NCBI GenBank assembly: GCA_030527825.1
Contig: JAUNAC010000001.1
Span: 248,001-312,000 of the forward strand
Direction of reading: 5' to 3'
Length of the DNA stretch: 64,000 bases
DNA from: Lautropia sp.
Lineage (GTDB): Bacteria; Pseudomonadota; Gammaproteobacteria; Burkholderiales; Burkholderiaceae_E
Below, in pieces: positions 8,706 to 17,843 of this stretch; positions within the stretch are counted from its first letter, which is position 1, and each line of letters opens with the position of its first letter. The notes below the pieces were generated by a model. It had not been told where the DNA came from, did not search any database, and worked only from the letters and a program-made list of their open reading frames with translations. The position numbers and the translations under genes were made by a program.

Positions 8706-9839
8706 CTAGGGAGCGACATGCCCGGGCCCGACAGGCTGTGCCATGTTCCAGACGCGCTGCCACTGTGGCAGCACAGCTTCCAGCGAATAGGTCGCTTCGG
8801 CTTCCCGGCGCGCCGCCTGACAGAGCGCATCGTAACGGGCCCGGTCACGTATCAGTGCCTCGGTGAGTTCGGCAAAGGATGCGCCCGTGGGTTCTGCTTC
8901 GATCAGGGCACCACCCAGTCGCGCAGCACCGTCGATCATATCCCCCACCACTTCCCCGGCACGCGAAATCATGGCCGGCATCCCGGCCTCCAGTGCCTCC
9001 ATCAGCACATAAGGCTGACCTTCCGGATGCTGCGACGGCAGCCACAGCAGATCATTATCGGCCAGACGGGCCCGCGTCTCATCGGCAGGCACCCGCCCGA
9101 CCAGCTCCACGCAGTCCTGTAGTCCCAGCGCCGCAATCCGGGCAGGCAGCTGCTCCTCCAGCGGCCCCGCACCACACAGCTGCAACCGGACGGCAACGCC
9201 CCGATCACGCAGGATCTTCATGGCATCCAGACACTGCATCACACCCTTTTCAGGCACGAAACGGGCAAGATACAGCACCCGGAAAGGATCATGCCCACCT
9301 GGCTGGCGCACGGGAGGCGGCTCCATGAAAACAGCATTATTGACCGCTACTGCCCGCATCGCGGCGGCGCCACCAATGGCCACGGACTGTGCCGGACTCA
9401 GCACGACCACCCGGTCGGCCCGGCCCAGCACCCACCGGGTCAGACGGCGCAACCAGGTACGCCCGTCTTCAGGGCCATGCAACATGCAACCATGCACCTG
9501 GTAAATCACCGGAACATGCAAGGCCCGGGCCACCAGCACAAAACCGCCGTCACGCACCACGCACACCGGGCGAACAGAGCTGTTCACGTGGGCCACTACT
9601 GCCCCCCCCTCCCGGCAAGCCTGCCTGAGTCGACGGGCAAATGTCCAGTAATCCGCAACCAGACGGTACAGCTGCGCCAGCGCGCCACGCTCCTGCTCGC
9701 GCCGGCCAACCTGAAAATATTCCAGCCGGACAGGCAGTCGCTGGGCAATTTCCTCCAGCAGCAACATATGACGCGCAACCCCGCCCACCAACCCCCGGGC
9801 AGGGCCTGTGGACACAACGATGGATGGCGAACCTGCCAT
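8706..9839 (-). CDS. Glycosyltransferase, GT4-like
   Basis: GT-B glycosyltransferase of 377 residues. Near the N-terminus, SIVVSTGPARGLVGGVARHM binds the acceptor. The C-terminal nucleotide-sugar part has LYLARFVPEKG, LCGAGPLEEQLP, LVGRVPADE and the EX7E-like PEGQPYVLMEALEAGMP. The start at 9839 is preceded by a strong GAGGGAG site. Donor and acceptor sugars cannot be read from sequence. A run of eight C (9602-9609) lies in the coding region. It is transcribed between wecA and the Wzc gene on the minus strand. Confidence 0.88.
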   Translation of the reverse strand: MAGSPSIVVSTGPARGLVGGVARHMLLLEEIAQRLPVRLEYFQVGRREQERGALAQLYRLVADYWTFARRLRQACREGGAVVAHVNSSVRPVCVVRDGGFVLVARALHVPVIYQVHGCMLHGPEDGRTWLRRLTRWVLGRADRVVVLSPAQSVAIGGAAAMRAVAVNNAVFMEPPPVRQPGGHDPFRVLYLARFVPEKGVMQCLDAMKILRDRGVAVRLQLCGAGPLEEQLPARIAALGLQDCVELVGRVPADETRARLADNDLLWLPSQHPEGQPYVLMEALEAGMPAMISRAGEVVGDMIDGAARLGGALIEAEPTGASFAELTEALIRDRARYDALCQAARREAEATYSLEAVLPQWQRVWNMAQPVGPGHVAP

Positions 9840-9986
9840 GAATCTCCCTCTGTACGAAGCAACGCGCCCTGGCGCGGCAACCGCGGCGGAAAACACCGTC
9901 AGCGCAACGGCACGATCCTCGCCTGCATCTCAAAATATCAACCCGGATTACGCCCAGAAGCGCCGAGGATCTTTTGAAAACATTCC

Positions 9987-10014
9987 AATCCGTGTAGTTT
10001 TACGGATTTTTTCG
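9987..10014 (+). terminator. Plus-strand intrinsic terminator in the wecA-glycosyltransferase gap
   Basis: A 7-bp stem (9987-9993 with 10002-10008) and an 8-base loop are followed directly by TTTT, which fits a terminator reading left to right. Both flanking genes are on the minus strand, so it does not end a recognised transcript. The rest of the 9840-10134 gap is AT-rich and holds no gene that I can see. Confidence 0.45.
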
Positions 10015-10134
10015 CAACGCGTTTGTCGTTTTACGTAAGTTTTGTAACCGATGCAAAATCTGGCAATTTCTTGAAACCGATGGCGACACCTGCCGCCCGA
10101 GGCCACCTTACCAGCCTGCCCACGGCAACGTGCC

Positions 10135-11343
10135 TTAAATCAATGTGGGCTTGTCTGCGGACGGAAGCGTGCTGCCCGCCCCATCGGCAGGCTTGATTGC
10201 CTTGGCCACTGCGGCACCGGCAGCAACTTCCTCCTGGCGGTCGATCCGTTTCCAGGCCAGGTTACTCCAGACCACAAACGCCAGCAGCGCCACCACAAAA
10301 CCGCCAAACAGCGCCGGTTCCGGAATACCCAGCGCCCAGCCAGCCACACCGATCAGGCCACAGCAAAATGCGGCGACATGAATAACAAAAACCGCCTGAC
10401 CCGGCGTACATCCCCGCCGTTGCACCAGATGGTGCAGATGTTTCATATCCGGTGTCATTGGCGTCACACCGGCAAGAATCCGGCGAACGATACACGAGGC
10501 GGAATCCGCCAATGGCACCGCCAGCACCCACAGGCACACCACGGGCTTGACACTGGCTTGGCCATAAGCCGAGGTCACGTGGATGGCAAACCAGGCCAGG
10601 GTAAAGCCCAGCAACATACTGCCGCTATCCCCCAAGAAGACGGCGGCCTTGCGCCGGAACGGGCTGCGCAAATTGAACCACAGAAAACCGGCCAACCCGC
10701 CCAGCAGTGCCGCCGCCAGCGGCACCATGCTGGCCGCGTAACGCGCCCCGACCAACCCATCGTGCTGGGCATGCCGGGCAGCGATCATCAGTGACGCCAT
10801 GAACCAGAACAGACTGATAAAGCCAAGCCCACCGCACAGGCCATCAGCCCCGTCTGTGAAATTGACAGCATTGATCACCGCAACGGTACCTATAATGGTG
10901 ACGGGGAACATGATCCACCAGGCCGACACGCTGCCCAGCCCCAGCAGATCCCCCAGCGATGGCAGAATCTTCCCGCCCAGCAGAACGCCCGCCAGCGCCG
11001 CCCCCAGCTGCACCATCACCCGATAGCGCGCCCTGATCGGGCTGCGGTCATCCACCATGGCCACCACAAACAGCAGGATGCCGCCCACCCAGTATCCCAG
11101 TGGGGCACGGTAGGTGGCCGGTGCAGACAATTGAAGCAGAAGCGCCACGGCAAGAATCGACCAGCCACCGATCAGCGGGATCTCTCCTTTGTGCGCCTTG
11201 CGGAAATTGGGTTTGTCCACCCACCCAGTACGCCGGGCCACTGGCTTGAGCGCAAGCGACAGAAACATGGACAACAGGGTTGCGACCAGGAAAGTCGTCC
11301 AGGGAAACGAGGCCACATAGGCCCCCAAGTCAAGGTCAGGCAT
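10135..11343 (-). CDS. wecA: Undecaprenyl-phosphate N-acetylglucosaminyl 1-phosphate transferase (WecA/MraY family)
   Basis: Transfers a HexNAc-1-phosphate, usually GlcNAc-1-P, to undecaprenyl phosphate and so starts repeat-unit assembly. The 402-residue product has about ten hydrophobic segments. It carries the family motifs KPNFRKAHKGEIPLIGG, VDDR, NAVNFTDGADGL, FLGDSGSMLLG and the basic HLHHLVQRRG loop. The ATG at 11343 was preferred over an upstream in-frame TTG; neither has a clear ribosome-binding site. The WecB and TagA/WecG genes downstream on the other strand make GlcNAc the likely first sugar. Confidence 0.92.
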   Translation of the reverse strand: MPDLDLGAYVASFPWTTFLVATLLSMFLSLALKPVARRTGWVDKPNFRKAHKGEIPLIGGWSILAVALLLQLSAPATYRAPLGYWVGGILLFVVAMVDDRSPIRARYRVMVQLGAALAGVLLGGKILPSLGDLLGLGSVSAWWIMFPVTIIGTVAVINAVNFTDGADGLCGGLGFISLFWFMASLMIAARHAQHDGLVGARYAASMVPLAAALLGGLAGFLWFNLRSPFRRKAAVFLGDSGSMLLGFTLAWFAIHVTSAYGQASVKPVVCLWVLAVPLADSASCIVRRILAGVTPMTPDMKHLHHLVQRRGCTPGQAVFVIHVAAFCCGLIGVAGWALGIPEPALFGGFVVALLAFVVWSNLAWKRIDRQEEVAAGAAVAKAIKPADGAGSTLPSADKPTLI

Positions 11344-11802
11344 GAAAAATACCGGAAGAGGGTGCAACCGGGAAGGATGAAAGGATGAGGTAGAAGGCGG
11401 CCAACCATACCCCGGTCTACGGCGTCGGGCAATTTTACGCCACAGTCACATCAGGGGCATTCAAAAAGATGGATGATCAATGAAAGCATTGTAAAGAAGC
11501 CTTCCATTCAAAGAAATGCGGCGATTCGCAGCACATTCCGTCATTTTTGCAGATTGAATCATTTCTTACATGACGACGGCGCTGTTAACAGGTGATACCC
11601 TTAATATCAAAAGAATGGGCAGTTCTCTCCCCCTGAACCAGCGGGCCTGTGTCGTTGCCCGTCGTGGCAAGGATTACACCTTGCTGTGGCCCTTCTGCTC
11701 CATTCCCTGACGGACAAAGCGAAGCCGCAGCTTCCCACGACCGACACCCCTCCCTTTTCTGAAGGGCATCTGCAGGCTACGGCCGGCCGGTGCCGTATAT
11801 AC
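11344..11802. other. Divergent intergenic region between wecA and the first flippase
   Basis: About 460 bp, more AT-rich than the flanks, separating divergent transcripts. It should contain the promoters of both operons. The sequence CATTCAAA occurs twice in similar surroundings (near 11457 and 11505). No confident -35/-10 pair, operator or small gene was found. Confidence 0.5.
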
Positions 11803-13134
11803 ATGGCGCGCCTGAATACCAAGCTTCGCAGTTTCTACCAGACCCATCAATCTTCGCTCTACACGTTCATCATGCTAGCTGCCGAAAGGGTGCTGCAGAT
11901 GTTCATCGGCCTCTGGATTGCCAGTCACATTGCCCGCCGCTTCAGCCACGCTACCTTCGCCGACTGGCAAATTGCCATGTCGCTATGGCTGGTCTTTGGC
12001 ACCATTGGCAGCATTTCTGGCGAACGGGTTCTCCTGCCGCGCATCTGCGCCGAACCGGCCGATACCATGCCCAGGCTCTGGAACACGGCGTTGGCCGCCA
12101 AAATCATCAGCGGCCTGCTGACAGCCGTACCGCTGGTGCTATGGTGCGCCACCATGCCCGATCCGACCATCCTGCAATTGGCCCTGCTCTGGGGGTTGCA
12201 GCTGCTTATCGGCCAGCCCGTTTCCCTGGCGATTCACGAATACTACGCCCGCGAAAATTTCCGCCTCCCACAGATTGCCCGCATCCTGGGCATGTTCTGC
12301 CGATTGCTGGTCGTCATCCTCGTCATGTGGCTCGACAAGCCCGTGACCTGGGTGGTCTGGGGCTGGATCGTTGAAATCATCGTCATGAGCCTGATGCTCT
12401 GCCGCAACTGGATCTCGGACGCCCGCATTCACTTCCGGCTGGTTGACTGGACGCTGCTGCGCAGCCTGTTCGCCCAGGGCGCCGCTCTGGCCATCGCCTC
12501 CAGCGCCTCGGTGGCCCTGTCACGCATTGACCGTGTCACACTGGGCAATGCGATGCCTGCCGATGTGCTCTCGCAATACGCTGCCGCCATGACGCTTCTG
12601 GAAGCGGCATTCGCCTTTGCCGCCATGCTGGCCGTGGTTGTCGGCGCCAAGACCCTGTTCAAGCCCGGACTTATCAACCGGAATCACCACATCGGCCTGA
12701 CGCTGTTTGCCGCCAGCATTGCCCTGCTGCTCACCCTGCTGCTTGACCTGATTGCCGAACCCCTGATGACCGGCATCTACGGCAGCGGCTACGCCGACTC
12801 CGGCACCTACCTGCGGATCGCCGCCGGCCTTCTGCCCCTGGTGTTTGCCCAGGCCATTCTCCAGGCGCCGCTGCTTATCCGCGCCACCAAAACCTTCCAC
12901 GTGACCAAGGCCGTCACCGCATTCGGACTGGGCGTCATCGTAGCGACCTGGGCCGCCCACTCCAGACATTACACCTGGATCAGTGCGGGCGCCTACATCG
13001 GCTATCTCACCCTGATCCTCTTCGATCTTTCGGAACTGCGCCGCCGCGCTGGCGAGCTGTACGGCCTGCATGCCGACACGCCGCCGGCACCAGATGCACC
13101 GTCCACCTCCGAACCCCAACAAACCCCGACCTGA
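11803..13134 (+). CDS. Polysaccharide flippase, Wzx-like (copy 1)
   Basis: Predicted to move lipid-linked repeat units across the inner membrane. The 443-residue protein has 11-12 hydrophobic segments spread along its length, typical of the MOP/PST exporter family, and a Pro-rich cytoplasmic tail (TPPAPDAPSTSEPQQTPT). The ATG at 11803 was chosen because the conserved part starts soon after; an earlier in-frame Met at 11686 adds a polar, unlikely leader. The stop is 3 bp before the next gene, the polymerase/ligase. Confidence 0.85.
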   Translation: MARLNTKLRSFYQTHQSSLYTFIMLAAERVLQMFIGLWIASHIARRFSHATFADWQIAMSLWLVFGTIGSISGERVLLPRICAEPADTMPRLWNTALAAKIISGLLTAVPLVLWCATMPDPTILQLALLWGLQLLIGQPVSLAIHEYYARENFRLPQIARILGMFCRLLVVILVMWLDKPVTWVVWGWIVEIIVMSLMLCRNWISDARIHFRLVDWTLLRSLFAQGAALAIASSASVALSRIDRVTLGNAMPADVLSQYAAAMTLLEAAFAFAAMLAVVVGAKTLFKPGLINRNHHIGLTLFAASIALLLTLLLDLIAEPLMTGIYGSGYADSGTYLRIAAGLLPLVFAQAILQAPLLIRATKTFHVTKAVTAFGLGVIVATWAAHSRHYTWISAGAYIGYLTLILFDLSELRRRAGELYGLHADTPPAPDAPSTSEPQQTPT

Positions 13135-13137
13135 GCC

Positions 13138-14430
13138 ATGCCCACTCACGCTGCCAGCGACGTTATAGTCGCCCCGGGCCTATCTCTGCGAACCCCCACG
13201 CGTGTGCAAGGCTGGCTACCGTGGGCGATCTGGGTGGTGCTCTTTTTCTTTTTCACCTACTTTGAAACCCAGAGCGTCGCCGGCATCAAATACGCCGTCC
13301 TGTGGCGCCTGGCCGTGTTCGGGCCAGCGCTGTTCATCATCTGGACCCATCCTCTGCCCCTCGGGGCCAGCGCCATGACTCACCTGTGGTGGGCCTACCT
13401 GTTCTTCAGTTTTGGCCCGCTCTGGTGCATCGCGCTGGGCATTCCGGACGTTGGCTATTCCGTGAACCTGGCTGCCAACCGGCTCTTCGTCCCCATCATG
13501 CTGATGGCCCTGATGGCACTGCGCTGGTATCCGGTCGCCGACCTTGCCGTCCGCGCCTTTCCGTTATTTCTGTGCATCATCGCCCTGCCCCTGCTGGCCG
13601 GCTGGCTGCCGCCTGTGGGCCTCCAATGGTCGCTGGCCGCCGTCTCCGGACTGGATCTGACGGCCTACAACAGCGTTTTTCAGAATCAGCATTCCGCGTC
13701 GCTGGCCCATGCCATTGGCGGCATCTGTGCCTTCACGCTGGCCGCCCGATTCCCGGGGAAACGTTCCGTGTTTTATCTGGCACTGGCTATGGGCTGCCTG
13801 GCACTGTGCGTGCTCACCACCGCCCGGGCCGGTTTGCTCGGCATGATCCTGGGACTCTTTCTGGTTGCGGTCTATACCCGCAAGGTTCGCCTGCTGGCGG
13901 CACCGGCCGCTCTGGTCGTCTTTGCACTCCTCATTACGGCGATGGCCAAACCTGAGATGATCCAGATGGTGCAGAACCGTCTGACCGGCCAGACGCTCTA
14001 TACCAAAGGCCCCAGTGCCGATACCCTGACCAGTGGACGGCTCACCCTGCAATCCGACGCACTGCGCGGCTGGGCACAGAGCGAACCCATGCAGCTGGTG
14101 CTCGGCCTCGGACGGGAAGGCACCAAGCAGAACAACCTTCGCCTGAACGGCAACTATCTGATTGCGCATAGCGCGTTTGTCGACGAACTGAGCGCCTACG
14201 GCATCGTCGGCTTCCTGTCGCTGATGGCCACCCTGCTGATGGCTTATCGAATTGCCTGGCAAAACGCCCGGCTAGGCTACCCGGCCGGCCTGGCCTGCCT
14301 TGTCGCACTCTGTGTGTTTGGCAGCCTGCAAGCCATGGACTATTCCTTCCAGAACATGATTATCGGTATGGTGCTTGTCCTGGAGACACGGGCGGCCAGC
14401 ATCAGGCGGCGCATCCTGGGCCAGCCCTAG
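13138..14430 (+). CDS. O-antigen polymerase/ligase, Wzy_C family (copy 1)
   Basis: Multi-pass inner-membrane protein of 430 residues with about 11 hydrophobic segments. The Wzy_C-type region shows CVLTTARAGLLGMI, TSGRLTLQSDALRGW, LGLGREG and the periplasmic-loop histidine in AHSAFVDELSAYGIVGF. Such proteins either polymerise repeat units (Wzy) or attach the polymer to an acceptor (WaaL, PglL); sequence alone does not separate these. It is coupled to the flippase gene upstream (3-bp gap). Confidence 0.83.
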   Translation: MPTHAASDVIVAPGLSLRTPTRVQGWLPWAIWVVLFFFFTYFETQSVAGIKYAVLWRLAVFGPALFIIWTHPLPLGASAMTHLWWAYLFFSFGPLWCIALGIPDVGYSVNLAANRLFVPIMLMALMALRWYPVADLAVRAFPLFLCIIALPLLAGWLPPVGLQWSLAAVSGLDLTAYNSVFQNQHSASLAHAIGGICAFTLAARFPGKRSVFYLALAMGCLALCVLTTARAGLLGMILGLFLVAVYTRKVRLLAAPAALVVFALLITAMAKPEMIQMVQNRLTGQTLYTKGPSADTLTSGRLTLQSDALRGWAQSEPMQLVLGLGREGTKQNNLRLNGNYLIAHSAFVDELSAYGIVGFLSLMATLLMAYRIAWQNARLGYPAGLACLVALCVFGSLQAMDYSFQNMIIGMVLVLETRAASIRRRILGQP

Positions 14431-14650
14431 CCGCCACCTGGCTAAACAGCACGACAACACCGCCAATCCACCGCCGGAGCATGGAACACCCGCTGTGTGG
14501 CGGAAACAAAAAATTTTACTTAATTACAAAATGACAAAGAAGTGATGCGCTCCGGACGTGATCTTTACAACGTAAACGTGAAAAATTAACGATAGACGCT
14601 ATCCTGCCGTCCTCCTGGCTGGAATATTTCGTCGTTCGCCAGAGGATCCG

Positions 14651-15472
14651 ATGCCCAGCACACTCCGCACTACCCGGCTTTTTCACCAGAACGTCATCAC
14701 CCGGCCCATGGAGCAGGTAGCCGATCACTGCATTCAGCTGATCGAAGCTCGCCAGCATACTCGCGGCCGCCCTGCCCTGGTCTTTGCCATGAACCCGGAA
14801 AAGTCCATGCAGTCGTATCGTGATCCCGATATCCGGCAGCTCCTGCAGCAGTCCGATATCCTGATCCCTGACGGCATTGGTACCTGTATCGGCGCACGCC
14901 TGCTCAACGGCGTCCGGATGCAGCGGGTACCTGGCTCCGAACTGATGCCGGAACTCTGCAGCCGTGCCGAGCGGGAGGGCCTGTCCATCTACCTGTATGG
15001 CGCCTCACCGGATTCCAACGCCGGTGCCCTGGCCACCATTCGTGCCACCTGGCCACGGCTGCGCATCGCCGGTGCCAGCCACGGCTTCATGCCGCCCGGG
15101 ACGCCTGATGACATCGCGCACCCCGATCAACCCGACGCAGCCGAAACCGTCGCAGTCCGCATAGCCCGGGCGCGTCCCGATATCGTTTTCGTCGGCCTGG
15201 GCAGTCCCAGGCAGGAGCGCTGGATGGCTGAAGTGGGTAGCCAGTTACCCGTCGGCCTGCTCCAGGGTGTCGGTGGGACCATCGACGTGCTCTCCGGCAC
15301 TGCCACCCGCGCGCCTCGCTTCTGGCGGCGCATCGGCCTTGAATGGCTCTACCGGCTGATGGAAAACCCCAAACGCTGGCGCCGGCAGCTTGCGCTGCCA
15401 CGCTACATGAGCCTGGTTCTGCGTTTGTGGCTGTTCTCCCATTTGCCGTCTCCTAGCAATTCCGGCAAATAA
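14651..15472 (+). CDS. wecG: WecG/TagA/CpsF-family glycosyltransferase
   Basis: Membrane-associated GT26 enzyme of 273 residues that adds ManNAc (TagA) or ManNAcA (WecG) to GlcNAc-PP-undecaprenol. Family motifs are MNPEKSMQSYRD, ILIPDGIGTCIGARLLNG (with the catalytic-region Asp), VFVGLGSPRQERWM and GVGGTIDVLSG. AGAGG upstream of the ATG is a usable ribosome-binding site. With wecA and wecB nearby, and no wecC-type dehydrogenase visible, ManNAc transfer is the more economical guess. The 14431-14650 gap before it is AT-rich with a small TTTAC-AAC-GTAAA inverted repeat at 14564-14576. Confidence 0.88.
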   Translation: MPSTLRTTRLFHQNVITRPMEQVADHCIQLIEARQHTRGRPALVFAMNPEKSMQSYRDPDIRQLLQQSDILIPDGIGTCIGARLLNGVRMQRVPGSELMPELCSRAEREGLSIYLYGASPDSNAGALATIRATWPRLRIAGASHGFMPPGTPDDIAHPDQPDAAETVAVRIARARPDIVFVGLGSPRQERWMAEVGSQLPVGLLQGVGGTIDVLSGTATRAPRFWRRIGLEWLYRLMENPKRWRRQLALPRYMSLVLRLWLFSHLPSPSNSGK

Positions 15473-15547
15473 AAGCCATACGTACACCTCTTCGCTGACG
15501 CCTGTCAGTCCGCTCTTTCTTTCCGCTCGCTTTCTCTTTCCTGTTCC

Positions 15548-16666
15548 ATGACGCCCATCACGATCACGCTGGTTGCCGGCGCCCGACCCAATTTCATGAA
15601 AATCGCTCCGCTGATCCGCGCATTCAGACAACGCGCGGATCAGATACGCTACCGTCTGGTCGATACCGGTCAGCACAGCGATCCCAGCATGAACCGCATC
15701 TTCTTCGAAGAGCTGGGTATCCCTGAGCCCGACATCCGTCTGGAAGGTGCCGGCCGGAGCCAGGCCGAAGTGACCGCCCGGGTCATGATCGCCATGGAGC
15801 GCGAACTGATTGACCATCCTGCCCAAGGTGTACTGGTCGTAGGCGATGTGAATTCGACCCTGGCAGCAGCCATCACCGCAAAAAAACTGCAACACACGCT
15901 TATTCATGTCGAGGCCGGGCTGCGTAGCGGTGACCGTGCCATGCCCGAGGAAATCAACCGGCTCGCTACCGACGCCATCACCGATCTGTTCTTTGTCACC
16001 GAACCCTCTGGCCAAGAAGCCCTGTTATGTGAGGGGCATTCCGCCAACCGCATCCATTTTGTTGGTAATGTGATGGTGGATAACCTTTTTTACCAGATGA
16101 AGCGTCTCTCAGAGCATCCTGAACTGGGTGGACGCGGTGCGACCTTGCGCGCCTCGCTGGGCACGCAGCCCTACGGTGTCGTCACACTCCATCGTCCTTC
16201 CAATGTCGATGACCCCGTCCAACTGGCTGGACTGGTCGAAACCCTGCGTCGCCTTGCCAGGGATCTGCCCCTGATCTTTCCCGTGCATCCGCGCACGCAA
16301 GCCAGCCTGGACAGGCACCACATCGAACTCGGGCCTGATATCCGCACCCCCCCCCCCCTGTCTTACATGGCCTTCCTCAGTCTGTGGCGAGATGCCAGCA
16401 TCATTCTGACTGACAGCGGCGGCCTGCAAGAAGAATCCAGCGCGGCCGGTGTCCGATGCGTAACGCTACGTAACAGCACCGAGCGCCCCGTCACCATCAC
16501 AGATGGCACCAATGTCCTGGCCGGGACTGATCCTGCTCACATTCTGGAAGTGGCTCGTGCTGCCTTGGCGCAGCCTGCCTCCGGCAAACGTCCGCTGCTG
16601 TGGGACGGACGTGCTGCTGAACGCATCCTGGATGTACTTGTTGACTCTCCCCTGTTGATGCAATGA
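15548..16666 (+). CDS. wecB: UDP-N-acetylglucosamine 2-epimerase (non-hydrolysing)
   Basis: Converts UDP-GlcNAc to UDP-ManNAc in the cytoplasm. The 372-residue product has GARPNFMKIAPL, DTGQHSD, VVGDVNSTLAA, HVEAGLRSGDRAMPEEINR, HRPSNVDD, FPVHPRTQ, LTDSGGLQEESSA and RNSTERPVT. It carries a run of 12 C at 16347-16358 encoding part of TPPPL; one base gained or lost would cut the protein after about 270 residues. In this copy the frame is intact. It is followed after 1 bp by the first hydrolase gene. Confidence 0.93.
   Translation: MTPITITLVAGARPNFMKIAPLIRAFRQRADQIRYRLVDTGQHSDPSMNRIFFEELGIPEPDIRLEGAGRSQAEVTARVMIAMERELIDHPAQGVLVVGDVNSTLAAAITAKKLQHTLIHVEAGLRSGDRAMPEEINRLATDAITDLFFVTEPSGQEALLCEGHSANRIHFVGNVMVDNLFYQMKRLSEHPELGGRGATLRASLGTQPYGVVTLHRPSNVDDPVQLAGLVETLRRLARDLPLIFPVHPRTQASLDRHHIELGPDIRTPPPLSYMAFLSLWRDASIILTDSGGLQEESSAAGVRCVTLRNSTERPVTITDGTNVLAGTDPAHILEVARAALAQPASGKRPLLWDGRAAERILDVLVDSPLLMQ
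16347..16358 (+). repeat. C12 homopolymer tract inside wecB
   Basis: Twelve consecutive C within the reading frame, read as ACC-CCC-CCC-CCC-CTG. It is the longest homopolymer I found in the window; the next longest are 8 bases. Mononucleotide tracts of this length in surface-sugar genes of mucosal bacteria are classic slipped-strand phase switches. Confidence 0.9.
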
Positions 16667-16667
16667 G

Positions 16668-17753
16668 ATGAACCTGCTGGACAATCTGCACGCCTTGCCC
16701 TCCGATCGCTCTGCCCTTCTCACGGGCGGCGGATCCTGGCAGCGACCGCGTTTCGTCCGGCCCACCCGTATTGGCCAGGGCAACAGCGCGCTGCTGGGGA
16801 TCTACCAGCCTGTCCACATCCATCAACCGCCCGTTGGCGTACTCATCTGCAATCCATTCGGGCAGGAAGCCATACGCGCCCAGCGCTCACTGCGGGTCGT
16901 TGCCGAACGACTGGCCCGTCAGGCTATCCCCTCCCTGCGTTTCGACTACTTCGGTACCGGTGACTCGCCCGGCGAGGATGGCTGCGGTCACCTGACCCGC
17001 TGGCGCCAGGACATCCTGCTGGCCGACGTGCATCTGCGCCAGATATCCGGCTGCCAGAGAATCGTCTGGCTCGGTCTGCGACTGGGGGCAACCCTCGCTC
17101 TGCAGGCTGCCTCCCTGCTGGGTGACCTTCCGCATCCCCACCGCATCATTCTGTGGGAACCGGTTCTGGACGGGCCCGCCTATCTGAACCATCTGGCCCG
17201 CATGAACGAATTCTGGACACGTCAGAGCAACGTTACTACCGAGGCACTTGGCTTTCTGCTCACAACCCGCATCCGCCGTCATATCCATACTATCCGCGCC
17301 CGCCGTCTTGCGCTGCCGCTCCCCGACGTCCAGCTCGACCTGTTAGCTACACGTACTTTGACTGGCCGTCGCGATTTCCTTGGCCGCTGCAGCAAAAAAC
17401 GCGTGAACCTGCACGACCACGTGCTACAGAACACGGTCGAATGGACCTCCAACACCGCACTCGACAGCCAATGGGTTCCAGATGAAGCCATCTCCACGCT
17501 CCTGGAAATCTGTGCCCTTTCCGACCCGGCGGCAGACGGTCTCCCTTTTCCCGGACACCCACCGGCTACGCCCGCCACCGGTCTGCCTGTACAACTGCCC
17601 GGGCAGCAATCGGCATTGCGACCCGCCCCTCACGACCCACCCGCCATTGCCCAACCCCAGCAGACACCGCAGACAACAGCCAGCACCTCTGATCCTCCCA
17701 CTGCCCGACGACCGTCCCGACTCGCCCACCCAGACAGTCTTCCCCTGGGCTAA
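16668..17753 (+). CDS. Alpha/beta hydrolase, exosortase-A-associated hydrolase type 2-like
   Basis: A 361-residue protein with an alpha/beta-hydrolase core: GVLICNPFGQEAIRAQRS, LRFDYFGTGDSPGE and the elbow WLGLRLGATLAL. The nucleophile position of GxSxG is Arg in GLRLG, which I recall as a feature of one of the two hydrolase families accompanying exosortase/EpsI-type polysaccharide loci. Its catalytic role is doubtful. After residue about 285 comes a long Pro/Gln/Thr-rich tail with no recognisable domain. Its ATG lies 1 bp past the wecB stop, so translation is likely coupled to wecB and exposed to wecB phase changes. Confidence 0.7.
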   Translation: MNLLDNLHALPSDRSALLTGGGSWQRPRFVRPTRIGQGNSALLGIYQPVHIHQPPVGVLICNPFGQEAIRAQRSLRVVAERLARQAIPSLRFDYFGTGDSPGEDGCGHLTRWRQDILLADVHLRQISGCQRIVWLGLRLGATLALQAASLLGDLPHPHRIILWEPVLDGPAYLNHLARMNEFWTRQSNVTTEALGFLLTTRIRRHIHTIRARRLALPLPDVQLDLLATRTLTGRRDFLGRCSKKRVNLHDHVLQNTVEWTSNTALDSQWVPDEAISTLLEICALSDPAADGLPFPGHPPATPATGLPVQLPGQQSALRPAPHDPPAIAQPQQTPQTTASTSDPPTARRPSRLAHPDSLPLG

Positions 17754-17843
17754 TCACCGCGCTTATCCGTCTCTGATCCAGGCCACCCGTGGCTGGGGCA
17801 CGACATCTATCCGATCCATCAGCCCATTTCTCGAACGACTGAT

